Below are positions 52,627 through 63,314 of a DNA stretch of 64,000 bases, in pieces. The stretch covers positions 62,001 through 126,000 of the forward strand of contig CALWKS010000001.1 of NCBI GenBank assembly GCA_944381325.1, read 5' to 3'. This DNA comes from an uncultured Christensenellaceae bacterium (GTDB lineage: Bacteria; Bacillota; Clostridia; Christensenellales; UBA3700). A program made the position numbers and the translations under genes. The notes under the pieces are model-generated. The model did no database searches. It saw only the letters and a program-made list of their open reading frames with translations, and was not told the DNA's origin. The first letter of the stretch is position 1, and each line of letters begins with the position of its first letter.

Positions 52627-53559
52627 ATGAAATACAAAGAAATCACGGTCAATACGACCACAGAAGCAAGTGAACTGGTTGCAGACATTCTGTACAGCGC
52701 GGGAAGCAACGGCGTAAGCATTTTTGACAAAGAAGATTTTGTCCGCCTTATGAAAAGCGACGTTATCTGGGATTACGTCGACGAATCCGTTCTAGAGAAG
52801 AACGAGGTAGTAAAAGTAAAAGGCTATTTTGAAGAAGACGGTTTTGCCGATGTCAAAAAGAACGTTCAGGAAGAGCTTGAACTTTTAAGAGAAAGAAGCG
52901 GTTTTCCTCTCGGCTCTCTTGAAATATCCGTTGCGGATGTTGACGACGAGGACTGGGCAAACGTATGGCGCAAATATTACAAGCCCATACCGTGCGGCAG
53001 GGTCGTTATAGTGCCTGACTGGCTTACATACGAGCCTCAGGTAGATCAGAGAATTGTCCGTCTCGACCCGGGTATGGCTTTCGGCACCGGAGAACACGAA
53101 AGCACGCGTATATGTCTTACACTCCTGCAGAAAGAGGACGTAAAGGGCGCGCGCGTTGCAGATATCGGCACGGGCAGCGGCATACTGGCTATCGCTGCGG
53201 CTAAGCTGGACGCAAAAGAGGTGGACGCATACGATATCGACGCAACTGCGGTAAAGGTCGCTGAAAAGAACTGTGCGCACAACGGCGTGGACGACGTTGT
53301 CAGGGCAGAATGCGGCAATCTTCTCGACAAATGCAGCGGCAGTTACGATATACTGCTTGCAAATATCACTGCAGACATACTTTCAGGTATGGCGCCCGAT
53401 ATAGGCAAATTCGTCAGAAAGGGCGGCGTCATAATCATTTCAGGCATACTTCTGCCATACGAGGAAAAGGTCAAAAAAGCCTTCGCCGCGGCAGGTCTCA
53501 CAGTAAAGGAAAGACTTGAGCAGGGCGAATGGTGCGGCTACGCTTATACGAGGAACTGA
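52627..53559 (+). CDS. prmA: Ribosomal protein L11 methyltransferase
   Basis: The 310-residue protein has the PrmA N-terminal substrate domain and a C-terminal Rossmann methyltransferase with LDPGMAFGTGEHESTR (PrmA-specific), VADIGTGSGILAIAAAKL for SAM binding and LLANITADIL. It trimethylates L11. The frame is open upstream to 52597, but that region is the promoter. The ATG at 52627 is the first codon of the predicted transcript. Its stop overlaps the rsmE start (TGATG). Confidence 0.93.
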   Translation: MKYKEITVNTTTEASELVADILYSAGSNGVSIFDKEDFVRLMKSDVIWDYVDESVLEKNEVVKVKGYFEEDGFADVKKNVQEELELLRERSGFPLGSLEISVADVDDEDWANVWRKYYKPIPCGRVVIVPDWLTYEPQVDQRIVRLDPGMAFGTGEHESTRICLTLLQKEDVKGARVADIGTGSGILAIAAAKLDAKEVDAYDIDATAVKVAEKNCAHNGVDDVVRAECGNLLDKCSGSYDILLANITADILSGMAPDIGKFVRKGGVIIISGILLPYEEKVKKAFAAAGLTVKERLEQGEWCGYAYTRN

Positions 53560-54287
53560 TGGAAATAAGAAGATTTTTCGTATCCGCCGATGACGTCTGC
53601 GGAGATAAAATCTATATAAAAGGCGAAGAGTTTACGCATATGACAAAGGTGCTCAGACAAAAGGAGGGCTACCGCGTAGTCGTATGCTCGGGCGACGGCA
53701 AAGATTATGAAGGCACTATAAACAAGATTTATAAGGATTATGCCTTAGTTTGCGTGGACAACGTAAAGATAAACGAGAACGACCCTTTGCTGGATATTAC
53801 GCTGTTTCAGGCGCTTCCCAAGGGAGATAAACTCAGCTTTATCGTTCAGAAATGTACAGAACTCGGCGCGCGCGCAATCGTTCCCTTTCTTTCTCAATAC
53901 ACCGAAGAGGAAAAATTCAATAAAGAGCGCATGCAGCGCGTTGCGAAAGAGGCGTGCAAGCAGTGCGGTCGTTCGCTTTTGTGCGAAGTAAAAGATCTTA
54001 CGGACTTTGACGGTATTATAGAAATGCTGAAAGATTACGACCTTGTTATATTGCCTTACGAAAATGCCGAGTTCGGCAGAATGGGCAACGTGGAAGGGCT
54101 TAAGACTGCTGAGAAGATCGCAGTCATCATAGGCAGCGAGGGCGGTTTTTCTGAAGAAGAAGCCGAGCGCGCAGAAAAGGCAGGCGCAAAGATAGTGAGC
54201 CTGGGCAAGAGAATTCTGCGTTGCGAAACCGCAGGGCTTGTCGCAATCGCTCTTATAGCATATGAGAGAGGAGAACTGGAAAGATGA
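53559..54287 (+). CDS. rsmE: 16S rRNA (uracil1498-N3)-methyltransferase RsmE
   Basis: The 242-residue SPOUT-class protein starts with the PUA-like part (RRFFVSADDV, HMTKVLRQKEGYRVVVCSGDG). It contains QALPKGDKLSFIVQKCTELGARAI and the knot region IGSEGGFSEEEAERAEKAG and LGKRILRCETAGLVAI. It methylates U1498 in the decoding region. The start shares bases with the prmA stop and its own stop overlaps mtaB (ATGA). The order dnaJ-prmA-rsmE-mtaB is common in Firmicutes. Confidence 0.95.
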   Translation: MEIRRFFVSADDVCGDKIYIKGEEFTHMTKVLRQKEGYRVVVCSGDGKDYEGTINKIYKDYALVCVDNVKINENDPLLDITLFQALPKGDKLSFIVQKCTELGARAIVPFLSQYTEEEKFNKERMQRVAKEACKQCGRSLLCEVKDLTDFDGIIEMLKDYDLVILPYENAEFGRMGNVEGLKTAEKIAVIIGSEGGFSEEEAERAEKAGAKIVSLGKRILRCETAGLVAIALIAYERGELER

Positions 54288-55531
54288 AAATCGTTGTGTT
54301 CAACCTCGGCTGTAAAGTCAATAAATACGAGAGCGACAGCATAGCGCGTTCTCTCAGAGAAAAAGGCTACGACGTGGCTTGCGAGCTGGAAAAGGCGGAT
54401 ATATACATTCTCAACACCTGCGCGGTAACCAACGAAGCAGAAAGAAAATCCCGTCAGTGCGTAACTCGTTGTCTGAAGCTCAACCCCGATGCCAAAGTGA
54501 TAGTAACGGGCTGTGCAAGTCAGGCAAACGGCGCGCAGTTCGAGGACAAAAAGGGTGTTACCTTCGTTTCAGGCGTTGCAGGCAAGTCAAGAATTGCGGA
54601 CGAGCTTGAAAAAGCGGGTGTATTTATCGATCCGCTTCCTACGGTTTACGAAGAGATGAAAACTCCGCTTGTCGAGCGCACGCGAGCTTACGTAAAGGTT
54701 CAGGACGGCTGCGACAACTTCTGTTCATACTGTCTGATACCTTATCTTCGCGGCAGAAGCAGATCGAGAGATTTAAACGAAGTGATAAAAGAGTGCGAGA
54801 GCCTGGTGCACGATACCGGAGAGATAGTGCTGACAGGCATAGACCTGTCGTCTTACGGCAAGAATACGGGCGATTCTCTTGCAGATCTTATCGAAAAGCT
54901 GAGCGGAACAGACTGTCGCATAAGACTCGGCTCTCTCGAGCAGGGAGTTATCGACAAAGAGTTCCTCGGCGCTACTCAGAAACTCAGAAAGTTCTGCCCG
55001 CAGTTTCATCTGTCGCTTCAGAGCGGCAGCGATGCCGTTTTAAAGAAGATGAACCGCCATTACACAACGGCGCAATATCTTGAAAAGGTGAACGCGATTA
55101 GAGAGATCTATCCTGACGCGAATATAACCACAGACCTTATTTGCGGCTTTCCGACAGAGACAGACGAAAACTTCGAGGAAACAAAAGAGTTTATAAAGAA
55201 AGTCGGATTCGGGCAGGTGCATGTATTCGGATACTCGGCAAGAAAGGGTACGGTAGCGGCAAAATACAGACTGCTTCCGCCTGAAACAGTTGCCGAGCGT
55301 TGCGAACAAGCGCAGGAAATCGCGCTTAAGTTGCATAGAAACTACTTAAGCTCTATGCTGGGGAAAGAACTCGAAGTGCTGTTTGAAGAAGAGCAGGAAG
55401 GATATATCGCAGGCTACAGCCGAGAATATATCAGAGTTTACGCAAAAGGCGCAAAAGCCGGCGAGATAAGACGTGTGAAAGCCGCGGAGCTTTTCCGTGA
55501 CGGAATATTGACAAAAATTTCGGAGGACTGA
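54284..55531 (+). CDS. mtaB: tRNA (N6-threonylcarbamoyladenosine-C2) methylthiotransferase MtaB
   Basis: The 415-residue protein has the UPF0004 domain (NLGCKVNKYESD, NTCAVTNEAERKSRQ, VTGCASQ), the radical SAM site C-x3-C-x2-C (CDNFCSYCLIPY), GEIVLTGIDLSSYG and a C-terminal TRAM-like end. The VNKYE form after the first Cys and its place after rsmE separate MtaB from MiaB and RimO. It adds methylthio to t6A37 in tRNAs reading ANN codons. It is coupled to rsmE; the HIT gene starts 2 nt after its stop. Confidence 0.94.
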   Translation: MKIVVFNLGCKVNKYESDSIARSLREKGYDVACELEKADIYILNTCAVTNEAERKSRQCVTRCLKLNPDAKVIVTGCASQANGAQFEDKKGVTFVSGVAGKSRIADELEKAGVFIDPLPTVYEEMKTPLVERTRAYVKVQDGCDNFCSYCLIPYLRGRSRSRDLNEVIKECESLVHDTGEIVLTGIDLSSYGKNTGDSLADLIEKLSGTDCRIRLGSLEQGVIDKEFLGATQKLRKFCPQFHLSLQSGSDAVLKKMNRHYTTAQYLEKVNAIREIYPDANITTDLICGFPTETDENFEETKEFIKKVGFGQVHVFGYSARKGTVAAKYRLLPPETVAERCEQAQEIALKLHRNYLSSMLGKELEVLFEEEQEGYIAGYSREYIRVYAKGAKAGEIRRVKAAELFRDGILTKISED

Positions 55532-55533
55532 TC

Positions 55534-55938
55534 ATGAACGATTGCATTTTTTGTAAGATAATCAAAGGAGAAATTTCTTCATATAAGATTTACGAGGATG
55601 AAAAAACTTACGCTTTTCTCGATATTGCAAGCGACTGCGAGGGACACACTCTCGTTATCCCCAAGGCGCATTGCACCAACGTGCTTGACTGCGATGTCGA
55701 AGACATTAAGGCAACGATAGAGACAGTTCAGAAGATAGCAAAGCATTATGTCGAAGATTGCGGATATGACGGCGTAAATATCGTCAACGCGACGGGAAAG
55801 GCGGCTCAGCAGAGCGTTTTCCACCTTCACTTCCATATTTATCCGAGAAAGAACAACGACGGCGTAGATCTTTTCCCGCTCAAAGACAAGCTGGATATAG
55901 ACATGGCTGCGGTCGCAGAAAAACTGGCGATAAAATAA
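55534..55938 (+). CDS. HIT family nucleotide hydrolase (HinT-like)
   Basis: The 134-residue protein has CIFCKIIKGEISSYKIYED at the start, the Cys pair typical of zinc-binding Hint proteins, and the histidine triad HLHFHIYPR at the end. Hint proteins hydrolyse purine nucleoside phosphoramidates; the cell role is unclear. TCGGAGG lies before the ATG. It is the last gene of the prmA unit; rpsU has its own promoter. Confidence 0.94.
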   Translation: MNDCIFCKIIKGEISSYKIYEDEKTYAFLDIASDCEGHTLVIPKAHCTNVLDCDVEDIKATIETVQKIAKHYVEDCGYDGVNIVNATGKAAQQSVFHLHFHIYPRKNNDGVDLFPLKDKLDIDMAAVAEKLAIK

Positions 55939-55998
55939 CTTCGCAATAAAAGATAAACGGACAGCGTTTTAAAAGGTGAAAAACCGCTCAAAAATCTG

Positions 55999-56028
55999 TT
56001 GACAAAACTGTATCCGTTTAATTATAAT
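55999..56028 (+). promoter_or_regulatory. Promoter for rpsU
   Basis: TTGACA at 55999-56004 and TATAAT at 56023-56028 are 18 nt apart, and the leader ends in GGAAGGAGG. Confidence 0.75.
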
Positions 56029-56077
56029 ATTATAGCAAAACAAGCAATAAGACCCTTGAGGGGAAGGAGGCGAAAAT

Positions 56078-56257
56078 ATGTCTACTGTCAGAGTCGGTGA
56101 AAACGAATCGTTGGACAGCGCTCTCAGACGTTTCAAGCGTAAATGCGCAAGAGACGGCATTATCGGTGACCTCCGCAAGAAAGAGGCTTACGAGAAGCCC
56201 AGCGTAAAGCGCAAGAAGAAGGCTGAAGCTGCTCGCAAGAGAATGTATAAGTCCTAA
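56078..56257 (+). CDS. rpsU: 30S ribosomal protein S21
   Basis: This 59-residue basic protein starts [28 protein letters not shown] and continues with the [15 protein letters not shown] pattern of bS21. It helps mRNA binding on the 30S subunit. GGAAGGAGG precedes the ATG and a consensus promoter lies upstream. It is often followed by a yqeY gene in Firmicutes; here a terminator follows directly. Confidence 0.96.
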   Translation: MSTVRVGENESLDSALRRFKRKCARDGIIGDLRKKEAYEKPSVKRKKKAEAARKRMYKS

Positions 56258-56267
56258 AAAAAACAAG

Positions 56268-56290
56268 CCGTCCGCAAGGACGGTTTTTTT
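56268..56290 (+). terminator. Terminator after rpsU
   Basis: CCGTCC-GCAA-GGACGG is followed by seven Ts. Confidence 0.9.
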
Positions 56291-56507
56291 ATGCCGTTTT
56301 TATCTTTTAAATGCAAATCGCTCATATTGTCAGTATAATTGTTGTTTAGCTTTTGCTGGGGAAGTTTTTAAACTTATACGGAGTGTTGTCATTAAAATTC
56401 TCGCAAAGTAATTTTATGTAAAAAAGCGTAGCTGAAATTTCGACGTTGTCGAAAAAGGTTGTATTTTCACTACTTTTGCTGAACGCTTATAAAAAACTTA
56501 AAAATTC

Positions 56508-56537
56508 TTGTCAATGTGTGGATAAAAGCGCTATTAT
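56508..56537 (+). promoter_or_regulatory. Promoter for the 56596 gene
   Basis: TTGTCA at 56508-56513 and TATTAT at 56532-56537 are 18 nt apart, with a leader of about 50 nt. Confidence 0.5.
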
Positions 56538-56595
56538 GTTGTCGTAACCTTTTTAGAAGAGGGTAAAAATTACAGTGTGTGAGGAGAAATGAAAA

Positions 56596-56922
56596 ATGGC
56601 ACAAACAAGCGAAAAATCTATGCATTTTTTGGCAAAGCAAGCAAAGAACAGAATGACGAGCGGATATTACGGCTCATCGGCAAGACGCGGCGCAAGCGGC
56701 AGGTCTTTGAAACAGACTTTTGAAGACAAACTTCTGCACGACAAGATAACCGCGCTGATAAATTCGGGAACAGACACGTCGGACGCAATCGGCAGACTGG
56801 TAGACAAAAAACTGATTGCTACCGCAGACGAGATAACCCGTCAGAGACACGTTCTTCAGATCGCGGCAAGTTATGTTAAGGCAAAGAGAGAAATGGCAAG
56901 ACAACGCTTTGCTGAAATGTGA
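56596..56922 (+). CDS. Small basic protein, unknown function (108 residues)
   Basis: The protein starts MAQTSEKSMHFLAKQAKNRM, has a Gly/Ser/Arg-rich stretch (GYYGSSARRGASGRS), and then a helical, charged second half with DKITALINSGTDTSDAIGRLVDKK and a final VKAKREMARQRFAEM. It is soluble and strongly basic, with no Cys, membrane or known domain. Nucleic acid binding is possible but only inferred from charge. GAGGAG precedes the ATG; it has its own promoter and terminator. I do not recognise the family. Confidence 0.7.
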   Translation: MAQTSEKSMHFLAKQAKNRMTSGYYGSSARRGASGRSLKQTFEDKLLHDKITALINSGTDTSDAIGRLVDKKLIATADEITRQRHVLQIAASYVKAKREMARQRFAEM

Positions 56923-56971
56923 TCAGGCGAAACTTATCTGTTAAAAAAACTAAGCAACAAACTAATATTAT

Positions 56972-56998
56972 AAGGCGCTTATTCGGCGCCTTATTTTT
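56972..56998 (+). terminator. Terminator after the 56596 gene
   Basis: AAGGCGC and GCGCCTT pair around a 7-nt loop, with a T-tract. Confidence 0.8.
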
Positions 56999-57024
56999 AT
57001 GCCGCTTAGTGTGTCAAATATCGT

Positions 57025-57053
57025 TTGTCTTATCCGCCTGAATATGGTAGAAT
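57025..57053 (+). promoter_or_regulatory. Promoter for pcrA
   Basis: TTGTCT at 57025-57030 and TAGAAT at 57048-57053 have 17-nt spacing, about 50 nt before the start codon. Confidence 0.55.
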
Positions 57054-57103
57054 ATTTTTGTCGTACGCATAAACTTTTTGCGTGCGCGCTTACAGGAGAA
57101 CAA

Positions 57104-59317
57104 ATGGATTATTCTGAATTGCTGAATCCCGAACAACTTAAACCCGTTTACGACACTGACGGTGCGGTACTCGTGCTTGCCGGTGCGGGAAGCGGAAAGA
57201 CCCGCGTGCTCACTTACCGTATCGCTTATCTTATCGAATACAATAAGGTTGAGCCTTACAATATTCTCGCAATCACCTTTACTAATAAGGCTGCCAACGA
57301 GATGAAGGAGAGAGTTGCCGCGGTTACGGGCGCTCAGGGGGTGTGGATATCGACTTTCCACTCGCTCTGTGCCAAGATACTTCGTATGGATATCGCGGTT
57401 ACCAATAAGTATACCGCCAATTTTTCTATATACACAGACAGCGACAGCGATAAGATCATTACGCGCATCGTGAAAGAAATGGGCATTGAGGACGGCGGAG
57501 AACTGAAAAAGCAGATACGCTTTCATATCTCCAATGCTAAAAACCATGCGCTTTCGCCGACCGAATACGCTAAGCGCATAAACGGGCTTCCCCATGCAGA
57601 GCAGATAAGCAGGGCGTATATGAATTATGAGCGCCAGCTCGAAGCCAACAACGCGCTTGATTTTGACGACCTCATTCTGAAAACGCTGCTTCTTTTCAAG
57701 GATTACCCCGAGGTGCTTAAGAAATATCAGGAGCGTTTCAGATACGTTCACGTTGACGAGTTTCAGGATACCAACAAGATACAGTTTCTGCTTGTGCGTA
57801 TGCTGACAGCAAAATACGGCAATCTGTTTGTCGTGGGCGACGACGATCAGAGCATATACGGCTGGAGAGGCGCCCAGGTGGGGAATATTCTTGACTTTAA
57901 AAAGCACTTTGCAGGTTGCAGAATATATAAACTTGAGCGCAATTACCGCAGTACTTCAAATATCCTCGACCTTGCCAACAAGATCATTGCGCACAACTCT
58001 GAACGTATGGGCAAGACCTTGTGGACGGACGGGGACAAGGGTGTAGCCGTTACCTATCGCAGTCTTTACGATGACAGACAGGAGGCGGATTTCGTGATTG
58101 GCGAGATCATGTCTCTGATGCGTTACAATGGTTATAACGCGGGAGACTTTGCAATTCTCGTGCGTCAGACCGCGCTTACCAGACTATTTGAAGAAAAGCT
58201 CTATCTTTACAATCTGCCTTTCAAGCTGATAGGCGGACAGAAATTCTATGAAAGAAAAGAAATAAAGGACGTGCTGGCATACCTCAAGACCATTGCCAAT
58301 CCGCGCGACAAAGAGAGCCTGACGCGCATAATCAACGTGCCCAACCGCAAGATAGGCGACGCCACCGTTGCGAAGTTGGCGGTTGCCTGCGAAGAAAACG
58401 GTTATACTATGCTTGAAGGTCTGCTCAATTTCGACGATCTGGGGCTGAGCGGCGCGACAAGGACAAAGGTAGAACCTTTCGCAGAGCTTATTAAAGACCT
58501 TGTTGATCACAAGGATATGCCTCTTTATGATTTCGTTCAGTATGCCGACGAAAAGATAGATTTCTGCAAGGATTACGACCGCAGCGAAGAAGAGGGGCTT
58601 AGCCGTATAGAAAATGTACAGCAGTTGTTCTCGTCGATAAAGGAATTTTCAAAGGACAACCCTGAAGCGGGACTTGAAGAATACCTGCAATCCGTATCTC
58701 TCGTATCGGATACTGACGAAGCGGACGACGGAGACAAGGTAACTGTTGCCACAGTTCACGGCGTAAAAGGTCTTGAATATAGATGCGTATTCATAGTGGG
58801 GCTCGAGGACGGAATATTCCCGTCGCTCCGCGCTTCCACGACTGAAAAGGAGATTCAGGAAGAACGCCGCATTATGTACGTTGCTGTAACAAGAGCGAGG
58901 GAAAGACTTTACATAACCAACGCACAGAGACGTATGCGCTTCGGCAGAATAGAAAACGGTCAGGCAAGCAGATTTCTTACCGAAGGCGGACTGATAGCTC
59001 CGCGTCCGACTTATCAGAGACCTGACTATGAGAGAGGGACACAGCCTGCGTTCGGCAAGAGTATGGATGACCTTCCCAGAAACGTTCAGAGAAAGCCGCT
59101 CGGACCTGCCGTCGGATCTACTGCGCAGACTCAGTCGGCTCCTGCGGTCAGGAATGCGGACGTATCGCGTTTCAAGGTCGGCATGACGGTAGAACACAGC
59201 CGTTTCGGCGTCGGCGTGATAGAATCCATAAGCGGAGAAAACGCAAAGATAAGATTCGAAGGACTGGGCGTAAAGACCTTCAATATGAGACTTGCGCCTA
59301 TAAAAATCGTGCTTTGA
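57104..59317 (+). CDS. pcrA: ATP-dependent DNA helicase PcrA/UvrD
   Basis: The 737-residue SF1A helicase has the Q motif (LNPEQLKPV), Walker A AGAGSGKTRVL, ITFTNKAANEMKER, VDEFQDTNKIQ, GDDDQSIYGWRGA, LERNYRST, ATVHGVKGLEY and YVAVTRARERL. The C-terminus carries the Tudor-like RNA polymerase-binding module (VGMTVEHSRFGVGVI). PcrA unwinds DNA in repair and clears replication conflicts. The frame is open back to 56999, but CAGGAG selects the ATG at 57104. ligA follows, as in many Firmicutes. Confidence 0.96.
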   Translation: MDYSELLNPEQLKPVYDTDGAVLVLAGAGSGKTRVLTYRIAYLIEYNKVEPYNILAITFTNKAANEMKERVAAVTGAQGVWISTFHSLCAKILRMDIAVTNKYTANFSIYTDSDSDKIITRIVKEMGIEDGGELKKQIRFHISNAKNHALSPTEYAKRINGLPHAEQISRAYMNYERQLEANNALDFDDLILKTLLLFKDYPEVLKKYQERFRYVHVDEFQDTNKIQFLLVRMLTAKYGNLFVVGDDDQSIYGWRGAQVGNILDFKKHFAGCRIYKLERNYRSTSNILDLANKIIAHNSERMGKTLWTDGDKGVAVTYRSLYDDRQEADFVIGEIMSLMRYNGYNAGDFAILVRQTALTRLFEEKLYLYNLPFKLIGGQKFYERKEIKDVLAYLKTIANPRDKESLTRIINVPNRKIGDATVAKLAVACEENGYTMLEGLLNFDDLGLSGATRTKVEPFAELIKDLVDHKDMPLYDFVQYADEKIDFCKDYDRSEEEGLSRIENVQQLFSSIKEFSKDNPEAGLEEYLQSVSLVSDTDEADDGDKVTVATVHGVKGLEYRCVFIVGLEDGIFPSLRASTTEKEIQEERRIMYVAVTRARERLYITNAQRRMRFGRIENGQASRFLTEGGLIAPRPTYQRPDYERGTQPAFGKSMDDLPRNVQRKPLGPAVGSTAQTQSAPAVRNADVSRFKVGMTVEHSRFGVGVIESISGENAKIRFEGLGVKTFNMRLAPIKIVL

Positions 59318-59354
59318 TTATCGATAAAAAGTCAAAGACGGCAATAGAATATAA

Positions 59355-61346
<1,992 letters not shown>

Positions 61347-61441
61347 AAACAGGCTTAAAAAATATTTGTCGCGGGCTGAATAAAATCCGTCGTCAGATTA
61401 TCGGAGAGATATATTTTAGATTTAAAAGACATATGAAATGG

Positions 61442-61468
61442 GGCGTGCCGACATCGGCGCGCCTTTTA
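61442..61468 (+). terminator. Terminator after ligA
   Basis: GGCGTGCCGA and TCGGCGCGCC form a 10-bp stem (one T-G pair), followed by TTTTAT. Confidence 0.75.
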
Positions 61469-61499
61469 TAATTAAATTATTTTTTGCGCGTTAATAAAC

Positions 61500-61528
61500 T
61501 TGTAAAAAGCGCCCGATTGTGTTATCAT
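61500..61528 (+). promoter_or_regulatory. Promoter for the yicC operon
   Basis: TTGTAA at 61500-61505 and TATCAT at 61523-61528 are 17 nt apart. The leader has AAGGAG before the ATG at 61563. Confidence 0.55.
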
Positions 61529-61562
61529 TTATTTTGATTATTTATCGCAAGGAGAATTTTCG

Positions 61563-62444
61563 ATGATCGTCAAAAGCATGACCGGATACGGAAAAGGCGT
61601 TTATGAGGACGGACAACTCAGGCTTACCGTAGAACTCAAGGTCGTCAATCACCGCTTTTTGGATATCGGCATAAAAGCGCCCAAGCAGTTCAATTTTGCA
61701 GAAGACGCACTGAGAAAGACTATAAAGAACGGGCTTGTCAGAGGACATGTCGACGTTTACGTCAATTTTGAAGACAACAGAGAGATAAAGAACGAGGTCA
61801 GTGCTGACTACGCGCTTGCGGCTCAGTATTACGAACTGTCAAAAGGTATCGCAGAGCGCACGGGACTTGAAAACAACGTCGGAGTTTACGAGCTTCTCAA
61901 GATGCCCGATGTCGTTACGATAAAGGTCGGCGATATGGACGAGAAAGAACTCTTGAAAGCGCTCACTTCCGCTTGTGTTCAGGCTATTGAAAATCTTGAC
62001 AAAATGAGAATAAAAGAAGGCGAAGCTATGAAAGCAGACGTCCTTCTGAAGACTGCAGAAGTTGAAAAACTCGTGGCAGAGATAGAGAGACTCGCGCCGG
62101 GAATGACAGCCGTTCACCGTGAAAAAGTGCGTGAAAGAGTGCAGGAATATCTTGCTGGCGTAGCTGTCGATGAAGAAAAGTTTATCAACGAGATGGCTTT
62201 CTATGCGGACAAAGTCGCCGTTGACGAAGAGCTTACCCGTCTCAGGAGTCATATTTCTCATCTGCGCGCAATAGTCGAAAAGGGCGGCGCGATCGGCAAG
62301 CAGCTTGATTTCGTCGTTCAGGAGATGAACAGAGAAGCCAACACTACGGGCAGCAAATGCTGCGATATAAACGTTGCAAATCTGGTCGTTGCGCTCAAGA
62401 GCGAGATCGAAAAGATACGCGAACAGATTCAGAATATCGAATAA
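61563..62444 (+). CDS. YicC/YloC-family endoribonuclease
   Basis: The 293-residue protein begins MIVKSMTGYGKGVYEDG with the YicC-N domain and ends with the DUF1732 domain (HISHLRAIVEKGGAIGKQLDFVVQEMNREANTTGSKC). YicC proteins are endoribonucleases affecting small RNA turnover in E. coli; the Bacillus homologue is YloC. AAGGAG lies before the ATG. It heads a yicC-gmk-rpoZ-coaBC unit. remA (DUF370), which usually sits between yicC and gmk in Firmicutes, is absent. Confidence 0.94.
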   Translation: MIVKSMTGYGKGVYEDGQLRLTVELKVVNHRFLDIGIKAPKQFNFAEDALRKTIKNGLVRGHVDVYVNFEDNREIKNEVSADYALAAQYYELSKGIAERTGLENNVGVYELLKMPDVVTIKVGDMDEKELLKALTSACVQAIENLDKMRIKEGEAMKADVLLKTAEVEKLVAEIERLAPGMTAVHREKVRERVQEYLAGVAVDEEKFINEMAFYADKVAVDEELTRLRSHISHLRAIVEKGGAIGKQLDFVVQEMNREANTTGSKCCDINVANLVVALKSEIEKIREQIQNIE

Positions 62445-62480
62445 GACGAATAAAATTTACTCTTTGAGGATAACAAATAT

Positions 62481-63107
62481 ATGGAAAAAATCAACGTACA
62501 GAAAGGTCAGCTCATTGTTGTTTCCGGTCCGTCCGGAGCAGGTAAAGGAACGGTACTCGCGCAGGCGTTTGAAAAATATCCCAATCTGCGTTATTCCGTA
62601 TCCGTTACGACAAGAGCACCCAGAGAAAAAGAGGTTGACGGCGTCGATTATTATTTCAAGAATATCGACGAGTACATGAAGATGCTTCACGACAACGAGT
62701 TTCTCGAGCATCAGTGCGTGTACGGCAACTATTACGGCACTCCCAGAAAAAAAGTCGAAGAAATGCTTGAAAACGGCTTTGACGTCGTGCTTGAAATAGA
62801 CGTCAAGGGCGCGCTTGAGATCAAGAGCAGGTTTTCTGAAGCGGTTATGATCTTCATAACTCCCAGCGAAAAGGCAACCATTGAGGAAAGACTCAAAAAG
62901 CGTTCTACAGAAAAGGAAGAAGAGCTTATGGTCCGTATCGGCTCGGCTCTCGACGAACTCAAACAGGCAGAAAAGTACGATTACATTGTGGTCAACGAGG
63001 ACGCTGAAAAGAGCGCTGAAGACATTGCGGCAATTATCCGCGCTGAAAAATGCAGCACGGCTAAAAATAAAACGTTTCTGAACAAACTTATCTACGGAGG
63101 TAACTGA
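62481..63107 (+). CDS. gmk: Guanylate kinase
   Basis: The 208-residue protein has P-loop VVSGPSGAGKGTVL, the GMP-binding SVSVTTRAPREKEVDGVDYYF, EFLEHQCVYGNYYGTP and VLEIDVKGA. It phosphorylates GMP to GDP. The start lies 36 nt after yicC; rpoZ begins 3 nt after its stop, so it is co-transcribed. Length is typical. Confidence 0.97.
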   Translation: MEKINVQKGQLIVVSGPSGAGKGTVLAQAFEKYPNLRYSVSVTTRAPREKEVDGVDYYFKNIDEYMKMLHDNEFLEHQCVYGNYYGTPRKKVEEMLENGFDVVLEIDVKGALEIKSRFSEAVMIFITPSEKATIEERLKKRSTEKEEELMVRIGSALDELKQAEKYDYIVVNEDAEKSAEDIAAIIRAEKCSTAKNKTFLNKLIYGGN

Positions 63108-63110
63108 TAT

Positions 63111-63311
63111 ATGATGATTGATCCACCTATTGACAAGCTCATCAAAAAAGCTGAATGCAGATACGCCCTTGTATGCGGCGTTGCAAAGAGAGCGCGTCAG
63201 CTTGACACGCAGTATCCCGAGCTTCTCGAAGAATCGGGCATGAAGTCGCTCAGCTATGCGGCTAAAGAAGTTTACGAGGGTAAAATCGTAATCAAGAGGG
63301 ATAACCAGTAA
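63111..63311 (+). CDS. rpoZ: RNA polymerase omega subunit
   Basis: The 66-residue protein starts MMIDPPIDKLIKKAECRYALVCGVAKRAR and ends KSLSYAAKEVYEGKIVI, the omega signature (hydrophobic helix plus K-x-L-x-x-A-x-x-E). It aids RNA polymerase assembly. CGGAGG lies 10 nt before the first of two adjacent ATGs. The gmk-rpoZ-coaBC order supports the call. Confidence 0.93.
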   Translation: MMIDPPIDKLIKKAECRYALVCGVAKRARQLDTQYPELLEESGMKSLSYAAKEVYEGKIVIKRDNQ

Positions 63312-63314
63312 TTT

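Larger units (their letters stand above)
56258..56595. other. Non-coding gap between rpsU and the 56596 gene
   Basis: It contains the rpsU terminator (56268-56290), a palindrome TTTCGAC-GTT-GTCGAAA near 56437-56455 and the promoter TTGTCA (56508) / TATTAT (56532) for the next gene. A TATAAT near 56334 without a good -35 might drive a short RNA, but this is weak. Confidence 0.45.

Noticed and set aside
57011..57103. N-terminal extension of pcrA
   Set aside because: It overlaps the promoter and has no homology to helicases; CAGGAG selects the ATG at 57104.
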